A stretch of DNA of 64,000 nucleotides from Rhizobium sp. Leaf371 (GTDB lineage Bacteria > Pseudomonadota > Alphaproteobacteria > Rhizobiales > Rhizobiaceae): NCBI RefSeq assembly GCF_001424045.1, contig NZ_LMQB01000001.1:594083-658082 (forward strand), in the 5' to 3' direction. The position numbers were made by a program, and so were the translations under genes. How positions within the stretch are numbered: position 1 is the stretch's first letter; the number at the start of each line of letters is the position of its first letter. This document shows positions 46,230 through 53,982 of this stretch, one piece after another. Below the pieces are notes generated by a model, which had not been told where the DNA came from, made no database searches, and was given only the letters and a program-made list of their open reading frames with translations.

Positions 46230-47459
46230 ATGCTGGACTGGGAATCCATTTTCGCAACGCGCTCGAGCCGTATGCGCGCGTCGGAAATCCGCGAACTTCT
46301 GAAGCTGCTCGATCGCCCCGACATCATCTCCTTTGCCGGCGGTATTCCGGACCCGGCGCTGTTTCCGGACGCGGAATTCAAGACCGCCTATGCCGACATC
46401 TTCTCCGGGCCGGCCGTCGGTGCCGCGCTCCAATATTCGGTGAGCGAAGGCTACCTTCCGCTGCGCGAATGGCTGGTCGGCGAGATGGCGAAAATCGGCA
46501 TCCCCTGCGAAGCGGAAAACATTCTCATCACCTCGGGTTCGCAGCAGGCGCTCGATTATCTCGGCAAGCTGTTCCTGTCGCCGAACGATACGGCACTGGT
46601 CACATGGCCGACCTATCTCGGCGCGCTGCAGGCCTTCAATGCCTATGAGCCGAATTACGACCAGTTGACGCCCGGCGGCAACCGGACGCCGGCGGCCTAT
46701 CAGGAGACGGCGGCCAAGGCCGGCGGTCGCGTCAAGTTCGCCTATCTCTCGGCGGACTTCTCCAACCCGACCGGCGAGACCGTGACGCGCAGCCAGCGCG
46801 AGGCGCTGATCGACATGGCCGACGAGATGGATATCGCCATCATCGAGGACGGCGCCTACCAGTCGTTGCGTTTCAACGGCGATGCGATCCCACCGATCCT
46901 CGCGCTTGAAATCGCCCGCAAGGGCGCCATCAACGAGACCCGCACCATCTATAGCGGCTCGTTCTCCAAGACGCTGGCACCCGGTCTCCGGGTCGGGTTC
47001 GTCGTGGCCGCCATGCCGGTCATTCGCAAGCTGGTCCTGATGAAACAGGCGGCCGACCTGCACTCCTCGACCATCAACCAGATGGCGATCTGCCATGTGG
47101 CCGAGCGCGGCTTCGACCGGCAGGTCGACAAGATCCGCTCCGTCTACAGCCAGCGCCGCGATGCGATGCTGAAGGCGCTGGAGACGCACATGCCTGACGG
47201 CGTCTCCTGGACGCGTCCGGAAGGCGGCATGTTCGTCTGGCTGACCTTGCCGGTCGGCATGGAGGGGGGGGCGCTTCTCGCGAAGTCGCTGGTCACCGCC
47301 AAGGTCGCGTTCGTGCCCGGAAAGGCGTTCTTCGCCGATGGATCGGGTGCCAACACGCTGCGTGTCAGCTTCTCCTGCGCCAATGAGACGATGATCGAGG
47401 AAGGCATTTCGCGCCTCGCCACGCTCATCCGCGGCGAAATCCTCGCCAAGGTCGCCTGA
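46230..47459 (+). CDS. PLP-dependent class I/II aminotransferase (2-aminoadipate / GntR-type fold)
   Basis: 409 residues. PLP-binding elements are present: ITSGSQQALD, the SNPTG motif, EDGAYQSLRF and the Schiff-base Lys247 in SGSFSKTLAPGLRVGF. The closest known types are LysN-like 2-aminoadipate, aromatic and branched-chain aminotransferases. Nearness to ilvC hints at branched-chain keto acids, but this is inference. The ATG at 46230 has GAGGAAAT upstream. Confidence 0.88.
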   Translation: MLDWESIFATRSSRMRASEIRELLKLLDRPDIISFAGGIPDPALFPDAEFKTAYADIFSGPAVGAALQYSVSEGYLPLREWLVGEMAKIGIPCEAENILITSGSQQALDYLGKLFLSPNDTALVTWPTYLGALQAFNAYEPNYDQLTPGGNRTPAAYQETAAKAGGRVKFAYLSADFSNPTGETVTRSQREALIDMADEMDIAIIEDGAYQSLRFNGDAIPPILALEIARKGAINETRTIYSGSFSKTLAPGLRVGFVVAAMPVIRKLVLMKQAADLHSSTINQMAICHVAERGFDRQVDKIRSVYSQRRDAMLKALETHMPDGVSWTRPEGGMFVWLTLPVGMEGGALLAKSLVTAKVAFVPGKAFFADGSGANTLRVSFSCANETMIEEGISRLATLIRGEILAKVA

Positions 47460-47579
47460 TCGCCCTGATCATCTGGTAGACCTGATCGTCTGCAAGCCTT
47501 GCTCTATATATTCGCGTACCACTCTGTCATGAGGGTGGTACGCGGCTTCTCCGCGTGGTGAAAGCGAAGAGGACGATCG

Positions 47580-48518
47580 ATGCAGGGCCAGAGCGATGCC
47601 ACAAAAGCTTTTCTTTCCGAACTCGCAGGGCGCTTCCAGCTGAGCGAAAACGCCGTGACGGCGATGCTCGTCGCGGTGAAGCGCGGACACGGCACCATGG
47701 CCCAGTTCGATATCGCCGAGCTCGGCGGTCACGGGCAGTGGATGCGCGGCGGCATGACCATGGTTGGCGATATGTTCAATCACGGACTGAAGAACACGGT
47801 CGACAATCTTTGCAACAGTCTGGCCGAAGCCCTGTCGTCCGGGCGGATCGAGGTCGCCGGCGCCTCCACCGGCCAGCATGCCTGGTGGCCGCAATGGCTG
47901 GGCGTGCCCTCCAGCACCGGCGCGCAGAACGACAGCGCCTATGCCGTCTTTCCCTCCCAGCACTGCTTGGCCATCAAGGACGGCGACGGCGTGACGCTTT
48001 ACGACACTGAGGACCATCTGATCTCGGGCGTCGGCCAGCAACAGGGCGTCGGGGGCTCGCAGACCTTCACCAGCCAGCGCGGCTCGTTTTCGGTGTCCAG
48101 CCTCCGCCGTCTCAACAATGGCGGCGACCTGCCCGGCGCGGAGCCGATGCCCGATCAAGCCACGAGCCACGCCGGGGCGGGCTACACCGCTGCACCGACC
48201 TCATCCGCGCCGGCCTCATCCGCGCCGATCTCATCCGCGCCGGCCTACCAGCCGGACGCCGCTGCCAGCGGATATGCGGCCGAAAGCTGGTCTGCCGCCC
48301 AGTCGGCGCCGCTCGCCGCGATCGATCCCGCGAAGACGTCTCTCGAGGAGCGTCTCGTGGACGCGGCAGAGGCTCGGCCACAGGCGCCCGCTCCGTCGTC
48401 CTCCGATGGCCTGCAGATCATCGCCTTGATCGAAAAGCTCGCGGCGCTGAAAACGGCGGGCATCCTGTCGGAAGAAGAGTTTTCGGCGAAGAAGGCCGAA
48501 CTTCTCAAGCGTCTCTAG
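47580..48518 (+). CDS. SHOCT domain-containing protein
   Basis: 312 residues. The N-terminal part (about 1-185) is conserved-looking with no catalytic motif that I recognise. A Ser/Ala/Pro linker containing a 5-residue repeat (SSAPx) follows. The C-terminus, LIEKLAALKTAGILSEEEFSAKKAELLKRL in outline, is a SHOCT oligomerisation helix pair. Function unknown. A strong terminator separates it from the convergent aldo/keto reductase. Confidence 0.75.
   Translation: MQGQSDATKAFLSELAGRFQLSENAVTAMLVAVKRGHGTMAQFDIAELGGHGQWMRGGMTMVGDMFNHGLKNTVDNLCNSLAEALSSGRIEVAGASTGQHAWWPQWLGVPSSTGAQNDSAYAVFPSQHCLAIKDGDGVTLYDTEDHLISGVGQQQGVGGSQTFTSQRGSFSVSSLRRLNNGGDLPGAEPMPDQATSHAGAGYTAAPTSSAPASSAPISSAPAYQPDAAASGYAAESWSAAQSAPLAAIDPAKTSLEERLVDAAEARPQAPAPSSSDGLQIIALIEKLAALKTAGILSEEEFSAKKAELLKRL
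48201..48245 (+). repeat. Three tandem 15-base repeats in the SHOCT gene
   Basis: TCATCCGCGCCGGCC, TCATCCGCGCCGATC, TCATCCGCGCCGGCC: units 1 and 3 are identical and unit 2 differs at one base. They encode the SSAPA/SSAPI linker repeats and could vary in number by slippage. Confidence 0.85.
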
Positions 48519-48527
48519 ACGACGCCA

Positions 48528-48566
48528 GAACGGCGGCGGATATGCGATCCGTCGCCGTTCGATTTT
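48528..48566 (+). terminator. Intrinsic terminator between SHOCT gene and aldo/keto reductase
   Basis: GAACGGCGGCGGAT pairs with ATCCGTCGCCGTTC (14 bp, one G-U) around ATGCG, followed by GATTTT. It lies between convergent genes. Confidence 0.85.
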
Positions 48567-48570
48567 CCGC

Positions 48571-49629
48571 TCACGCCTTGGCGATATGCGGGCCGAGCAG
48601 CGAGAGGTCGGCCTCGCCGAGGCGATCCGCTGCCGTCTGCATCTGGTGCCAGTAGGGGTAGAGGATGGGCGGGGCGCTGACCGTGTCCAGCCGGGTGCGC
48701 TCCTCAGCCGTGAGTTTGAGATCGGCGGCGGCGAGATTGTCGCGAAACTGCGCCTCCGTTCGCCCGCCGATGATGACCGACGTCACCGCCTTGCGGCCGA
48801 TCAGCCAGGCCAGCGCCACCTGCGCGGCCGACACGCCGCGGCTCTCGGCGACCTCGATAAGCACGTCCACGATCGCCCAGAGGCGGTCCACGTCGCGGAT
48901 CGGTGGTTCTGTCCAGCCGGCGGCCTGTCGGCTGCCCTCCGGGGTGTGGTTTCGGCGATGCTTGCCGGACAGAAGCCCGCCGGCGATCGGGCTCCAGACG
49001 AGGACGCCCAGGCCCTGATCGATCGAGATCGGCAAGAGCTCGTATTCGGCCTCGCGGGCTTCCAGCGTGTAGTGGATCTGCTGGCTGACGAAGCGATGAC
49101 GGTGATCGCTCGCACTGATGCCCATGGCCTTCATGATGTGCCAGCCCGAGAAATTGGAGCAGCCGATATAGCGCACCTTGCCGTGCTGCACGAGCGTGTC
49201 GAGCGCCGCCATCGTTTCCTCGAGCGGCGTCTGCCCGTCCCACTGGTGGACCTGATAGAGGTCGATCACATCCGTGTTCAGCCGCTTCAGGCTCGCCTCG
49301 CATTCGCGGATGAGATGGTGGCGCGAGAGGCCCTGATTGTTGATGCCGTCGCCCATCGGAAAGCGGGCCTTGGTCGCAACCAGCACGTCGTTCTTGCGCT
49401 TGCCGCCGAGGACCTCGCCGATGATCTCCTCCGAGGCGCCGGCGGAATAGGCATTGGCGGTGTCGATCAGGTTGACGCCGGCGTCCAGACACAGGTCGAT
49501 CAGCCGTCGCGCCTCGTCCACACCCTGGCTGCCGACCATCGAGGCCCAGCCTTTTCCACCCATGGTCATCGTGCCCATGGTGATGGTGGAGACCTTGAGA
49601 CCGGAGCGGCCGAGATTGCGGTATTCCAT
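48571..49629 (-). CDS. Aldo/keto reductase
   Basis: 352 residues, larger than the reductase at 34.8 kb, of the YghZ/Tas-like branch. It opens MEYRNLGRSGLKVSTITMGT. The Asp/Tyr pair is in LIDTANAYSAGASEE, Lys in VLVATKARFPMG and His in LYQVHQWDGQTPLEE. VIIGGRTEAQFRDNLAA is the cofactor clamp. The ATG at 49629 has AGGAGG upstream. The substrate is unknown. It is divergent from the EEP gene. Confidence 0.9.
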   Translation of the reverse strand: MEYRNLGRSGLKVSTITMGTMTMGGKGWASMVGSQGVDEARRLIDLCLDAGVNLIDTANAYSAGASEEIIGEVLGGKRKNDVLVATKARFPMGDGINNQGLSRHHLIRECEASLKRLNTDVIDLYQVHQWDGQTPLEETMAALDTLVQHGKVRYIGCSNFSGWHIMKAMGISASDHRHRFVSQQIHYTLEAREAEYELLPISIDQGLGVLVWSPIAGGLLSGKHRRNHTPEGSRQAAGWTEPPIRDVDRLWAIVDVLIEVAESRGVSAAQVALAWLIGRKAVTSVIIGGRTEAQFRDNLAAADLKLTAEERTRLDTVSAPPILYPYWHQMQTAADRLGEADLSLLGPHIAKA

Positions 49630-49796
49630 GCTGTTTCCTCCTGTTGATGCGTCGTGCCGCGGCAGATAGGGCGGTGCCGGTCGTCCGGAAATGCGGCGGC
49701 CGGCAGATGAGCACATGCTTGCGCGCATGGCTGCCTTCAGCGCTTGCCTCTCGGGCCAGCCCGTCTATGGTCGGGGACGAGACAGCGGATGCCTTC

Positions 49797-50900
49797 ATGA
49801 CCCTTCGACTTGCCACCTTCAACATCGAAAACCTCATGCGCCGGTTCGATTTTTCCGGCTTCCGCAACCCGTCCAAGCAGGATCGCGTGCTGCGGCTGTT
49901 CGATATCGGCAACGAGGCGGCTTATGAGCGTCTTGAGGAAGCGCGCACGATCACGCACGCCGACGATACCCGGCAGATGTCGGCGCTGGCGATTGCCGAT
50001 TGCGACGCGGATATTCTCTGCCTGCAGGAGGCCGACGACATGGCCGCGCTGGAGGCGTTCGAATATGGCTATCTCTATCGGATGATGGGCAGCGGCTATC
50101 GCAAGAAGGTGCTGATCGAGGGGAATGACGGGCGTGGCATCGACGTGGCCGTGATGATGCGGGAGACGACGCGGGACGGCGAGGCGATCGTCTGCACCAG
50201 CGCAATCTCGCATGCCGCCCTGACCTATGCCGATCTCGGCCTGCACGATGCGGAGATCAAGCGGACGAACGTTCCGGAGGACCGAATTTTCCGGCGGGAC
50301 TGCCTGCAACTCGAATTGACCATCGGCGGACGACCGCTGACCGTGTTCGTGGTGCATTTCAAATCGATGGGTCCGAACCGGGACGGCGTGGACGGCAGGT
50401 CGTCCACCATGCCGGTGCGGCGTGCGGAGGCGCTTGCCGTGCGGCGCATCGTCGAGAAGCGGTTTCCGGGCCAGACGCGGACGGCAAATTTCGCGATCTG
50501 CGGCGACATGAACGACTATCGCGAACGCATCGACGTGACGGGCGATCGGCGGAGCGGTTATGGTTTCGTCCCGGCCGTGGACGCATCCGCCGCGCTTGAC
50601 GTGCTCGCGGCGGACGGCTTTGTTGAAAACGTCGTGCAGCGGCGGCCGGTGCTCGATCGCTGGACGCTGTTCCACAGCCGGGGTCCGGCCGAGCGCCATC
50701 TCTGCCAGCTCGATTACATCTGGCTGTCGCCCGCTCTTGCGGCCCGCAATCCGCATGCCGTGCCGGAGATCATCCGCGCCGGGCAACCTTACCGCACCGT
50801 TTTTCCGCCCGGGCAGGATGTCGAGCGATATCCCCGCATCGGCTGGGACCGGCCCAAGGCGTCGGATCACTGCCCCGTCGTGGTGGCGCTCGATGTCTGA
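49797..50900 (+). CDS. Endonuclease/exonuclease/phosphatase (EEP) family protein
   Basis: 367 residues. Family motifs: LRLATFNIENL (metal-binding Asn), ILCLQEADD (metal-binding Glu), FVVHFKSMG, FAICGDMNDY (Asp-x-Asn) and the final SDHCPVVVAL. This is the DNase I/APE1-like fold, acting on phosphodiesters or phosphomonoesters. There is no signal peptide. It overlaps the NUDIX gene by 8 bases, so the two are translationally coupled. Confidence 0.88.
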   Translation: MTLRLATFNIENLMRRFDFSGFRNPSKQDRVLRLFDIGNEAAYERLEEARTITHADDTRQMSALAIADCDADILCLQEADDMAALEAFEYGYLYRMMGSGYRKKVLIEGNDGRGIDVAVMMRETTRDGEAIVCTSAISHAALTYADLGLHDAEIKRTNVPEDRIFRRDCLQLELTIGGRPLTVFVVHFKSMGPNRDGVDGRSSTMPVRRAEALAVRRIVEKRFPGQTRTANFAICGDMNDYRERIDVTGDRRSGYGFVPAVDASAALDVLAADGFVENVVQRRPVLDRWTLFHSRGPAERHLCQLDYIWLSPALAARNPHAVPEIIRAGQPYRTVFPPGQDVERYPRIGWDRPKASDHCPVVVALDV

Positions 50901-51663
50901 GGTGCCGCATATTCCCCCGGCAGTCCCATCCGGGATCGCAGACGGTTGGCCCGGGGAGGGCGTCATCTTCCCGGTCACCGGCATCGACCTGCGCGTCCTG
51001 CCGGGCCCGCATCCCGTTATCGCGCAGCATGGACCTGACATTGCGCAGAACTGGGAGCGGGAGCATGCCGCCAATCCCGCGCTCTTCAATGGCGAGATGG
51101 TGCTGCAGCATCGCCTCACCGTTCGATCCGGAACCATCGTCGGCGAAGGCTATCTCGCGCCCTACGCGGCCTTCCTCTGGTGGCGTTCGGTCGCGCGTCC
51201 GGCCATTGCCTGCCATCTTGCCGCGGTGCCGGTGATCGAGACCTCGGACGGTGCCGTCATTGCCGTGCGGATGGGCGCGCATACCGCCAATCCCGGCAAG
51301 GTCTATTGCGCGGCCGGGTCCATCGACGCCTCCGATCTCGTGGAGGACGCGCGCGGTCTCGTGTGCGACGTGGCTGGCAACATGCGTCGCGAGGTTCTGG
51401 AGGAGACCGGATTGGATATCGGCGAGGCCGTGCCGGGGCCGTTTGAGGCGCTACAGATGAGCGGCTCCGCCACGCTGTTTCGCAGGCTTCGCTTCGCCGA
51501 AACATCGGCCTCCATCCTGTCGCGCATCGCGCGCCATGTGGAGACCGCCGAAGACGACGAGATCGACGGTGCGGTCGCGATCTTCGACGCCGATCCGCAG
51601 GCGCACAACTACCAGCCCTTCATGCGGGTGATTCTCGCGCACATCTTCGGAAGGCATCGATGA
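50893..51663 (+). CDS. NUDIX hydrolase-like protein
   Basis: 256 residues. Residues 166-174, REVLEETGL, are the canonical second half of the NUDIX box. The first half is not at the usual spacing, and Cys158 stands where the first Glu is expected, so this may be a diverged or specialised hydrolase. It resembles proteins in rhizobia that follow EEP genes. A nucleoside-diphosphate-linked substrate is inferred from the fold only. It starts inside the EEP gene. Confidence 0.75.
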   Translation: MSEVPHIPPAVPSGIADGWPGEGVIFPVTGIDLRVLPGPHPVIAQHGPDIAQNWEREHAANPALFNGEMVLQHRLTVRSGTIVGEGYLAPYAAFLWWRSVARPAIACHLAAVPVIETSDGAVIAVRMGAHTANPGKVYCAAGSIDASDLVEDARGLVCDVAGNMRREVLEETGLDIGEAVPGPFEALQMSGSATLFRRLRFAETSASILSRIARHVETAEDDEIDGAVAIFDADPQAHNYQPFMRVILAHIFGRHR

Positions 51664-51751
51664 CGATTTTGCCTTGCCCGCGGCGGAGCGCGAAGGCAAG
51701 GTCCGGTGGCGGCTGACCGTCAGAGGCGGTCGCAGGAATGGGAGAACGGAT

Positions 51752-52669
51752 TTGGCACGCCGATACGCGATCTACGACGTCTTCACGAAGGAAAAGCTTC
51801 AGGGCAATCCGCTTGCCGTGGTGTTCGACGGCGACGGGCTTTCGAGCGAGGCGATGCAGGCGATTGCCGGCGAATTCAACCTTTCGGAGACGGTTTTCAT
51901 CTGCCAGGCGGACAATCCAACATCAGCCGCGCGGTTGCGGATCTTTACCCCGGGCACCGAGCTTCCCTTTGCCGGACACCCGACCGTCGGCGCGGCCGTG
52001 GCCCTGGCGGAAGCGGCGCAGGCCGGCGAGGGCGTCAATCGCGATCTCGTGCATGTGCTGGAGGAGAATGTCGGTCCGGTGCGCTGCGCGGTGAAGCTGC
52101 GGCCGGGGGAGGCCGGCTTTGCGGAGTTCGACCTGCCGCGCAAATCCGTGCGGCTCGATGCCCGTTTCGATATCGGCCGGATCGCCGATGCCCTGAGTTT
52201 GAAGACGACGCAGATCGGGTTCGAAAACCACGTCCCCGCCCTCTGGAGCGCCGGCGTGCCCTTCGTGGCAATCCCCCTGCACGACCTCAAGGCCATGGCC
52301 GAGCTGGAGTTCGATGCGGCGCGATGGGAGCAGATCGCGCCCATGGCCGACGGGCGGCTGGCCAGCGCCTATCTCTATTGCCGCGGCGGCATCAATCATC
52401 ATGCCCGTTTCCACACGCGCATGTTCGCGCCCGCCATGGGCGTCCACGAGGACCCCGCGACCGGGTCGGCGCTCGCCGCCTTCTCGGCGGCCATCCACTG
52501 TTTCGACCAGCTTCCGGAAGGGCATCATAGCTATCTCGTGGAGCAGGGCGTGGAAATGGGCCGTCCGTCCTACCTTCATCTTCATCTGGATATCGGCAAT
52601 GGCGGCATCGTTGGGGCGCGGATCGGCGGGCAGGCGGTCAAGATCGCCGCCGGCGAACTTTATCTCTGA
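51752..52669 (+). CDS. PhzF family isomerase/epimerase-like protein
   Basis: 305 residues. The catalytic Glu46 lies in FNLSETVFI, with the family motifs IFTPGTELPFAGHPTVGAA and VHEDPATGSALAAF. The known PhzF isomerises a phenazine precursor. Most relatives, as here, sit away from phenazine genes and have no assigned substrate. The start is a TTG at 51752 with GGAG 7 bases upstream, and the motif RRYAIYDVFTKEKLQGNPLAVV follows directly. It may belong to the EEP-NUDIX transcript. Confidence 0.85.
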   Translation: MARRYAIYDVFTKEKLQGNPLAVVFDGDGLSSEAMQAIAGEFNLSETVFICQADNPTSAARLRIFTPGTELPFAGHPTVGAAVALAEAAQAGEGVNRDLVHVLEENVGPVRCAVKLRPGEAGFAEFDLPRKSVRLDARFDIGRIADALSLKTTQIGFENHVPALWSAGVPFVAIPLHDLKAMAELEFDAARWEQIAPMADGRLASAYLYCRGGINHHARFHTRMFAPAMGVHEDPATGSALAAFSAAIHCFDQLPEGHHSYLVEQGVEMGRPSYLHLHLDIGNGGIVGARIGGQAVKIAAGELYL

Positions 52670-52767
52670 TAAGTTCGCCCTTTCCACGAATTCCTATGCG
52701 GGGCAACTGGACAAGCCGTGCTAAGGCCTTTATACGCCGCGTCAGACAGCAGCGATGTCGTCTTCGT

Positions 52768-52843
<76 letters not shown>

Positions 52844-52926
52844 AATCCTTTCGGAATCCTGTTTTATCAATTGTTTATGGCCTGTGCCGATCTGGTGCAG
52901 GATGTCTGCGGCAGCGCAAATCTGCC

Positions 52927-52938
52927 ATGGTAGTATAT
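52927..52938. promoter_or_regulatory. 12-mer ATGGTAGTATAT, copy 1
   Basis: An exact copy of this AT-rich 12-mer lies downstream of the GntR gene's stop codon. The other copy is at 53799-53810, upstream of its start. It is a candidate binding site for the FCD-type GntR regulator between them. Confidence 0.4.
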
Positions 52939-52976
52939 CGAGAAGGCAGGCTTCACCTTACATGCGAGCGGTGGAA

Positions 52977-53714
52977 TCAGGCTTCGATCAGATCGACGCC
53001 CTCTTCCCGCAGACGGCGGGCGGTCAGCAGAACGTCGCGCAGATGGGCCGTCATGTTGTCTCCGGCGGCGATGACGTCGCCCGCCTCGATGGCGTCCACG
53101 ATGGCGCGATGCTGCTGGAGCAGCAGTCTCAAATGCGACGGATCGGGCAGGTTGAGATACCGGACGCGGTCCACCTGAAGCTTGACGGACTGGATGATGC
53201 GCCAGCTTTTCGACAGGGAGGCCTCTTCGCAGAAACTGCGGTGGAAGGTCTCGTCGAGTTCGCGGAACTGATCGAGCGCCTCCGCGGCGACCGCCTTTTC
53301 CTGGTCGTAGAGGTTGCTCTTGATCTCGGTCAGGAAGTGCTTGGAGCAGCCGGCCGCGAGGCGCTTTGCGACTGCAACTTCAAGGCTTTTGCGGATGAAC
53401 TGCGCTTCCTCGACATCACTGAGACGGATGGGGGCGACGAAGCTGCCGCGTTGCGGAAGGATGTCGATCAGCCCCTCGTCGGCGAGCCGGATCAGGGCCT
53501 CGCGAACGGGCGTGCGGCTGACGCCGAGCTGCAGCGAAAGCTCTTTCTCGCTCAGCGCTTCCATCGGCATCATGGCCAGCGTGATGATCGCCCGCCGGAG
53601 CTTCTCGTAGATTTGCGCAGTGATGGGAAGGCGGGGATTGATGGTCAAATCCAGCGCGGGTGCAAACGTGCCTGTCTCTTGAGCCGATATGTCTGCGACG
53701 CGCTTTGTCACCAT
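52977..53714 (-). CDS. GntR family transcriptional regulator (FCD type)
   Basis: 245 residues. The winged helix is YEKLRRAIITLAMMPMEALSEKELSLQLGVSRTPVREALIRLADEGLIDILPQRGSFV in outline. The FCD ligand domain has its metal-binding His and Asp residues (ELDETFHRSF, QHRAIVDAIEAGD, NMTAHLRDVL). ATG 53714 is used, and ATG 53738 is an alternative. FCD regulators usually sense organic acids or sugars. No enzyme gene is directly adjacent on its strand, so the target is probably itself or a nearby operon. Confidence 0.88.
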   Translation of the reverse strand: MVTKRVADISAQETGTFAPALDLTINPRLPITAQIYEKLRRAIITLAMMPMEALSEKELSLQLGVSRTPVREALIRLADEGLIDILPQRGSFVAPIRLSDVEEAQFIRKSLEVAVAKRLAAGCSKHFLTEIKSNLYDQEKAVAAEALDQFRELDETFHRSFCEEASLSKSWRIIQSVKLQVDRVRYLNLPDPSHLRLLLQQHRAIVDAIEAGDVIAAGDNMTAHLRDVLLTARRLREEGVDLIEA

Positions 53715-53798
53715 TTCGGAAAACCCTATTTTTGTCATTCCTATTGTAATTGCATAGTTTCGGACGGATTTCCACGCCCTGCACCCCAATCGGGTGAT

Positions 53799-53810
53799 AT
53801 GGTAGTATAT
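53799..53810. promoter_or_regulatory. 12-mer ATGGTAGTATAT, copy 2
   Basis: Identical to 52927-52938 and in the same orientation. It sits 85 bases upstream of the GntR start codon in the divergent region with the chemoreceptor gene, within the partial dyad ATATGGTAGTATAT. It is a likely operator by position. Confidence 0.5.
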
Positions 53811-53982
53811 TAATTTGGAAAGGCGTCACCGCCGGGTGCTGGTAGTCCGCACGGCCGCCGACGCTTCCGTCGCCTCGAGCCTTAGCGAAGGGTGGCGATG
53901 AAATTTAAGTCCCGACTTTCATGTTAGCAAACTCTTCATCTAAAAGAGCGATTATACGTCACACTTTCAGGGGGAGCGTGAC

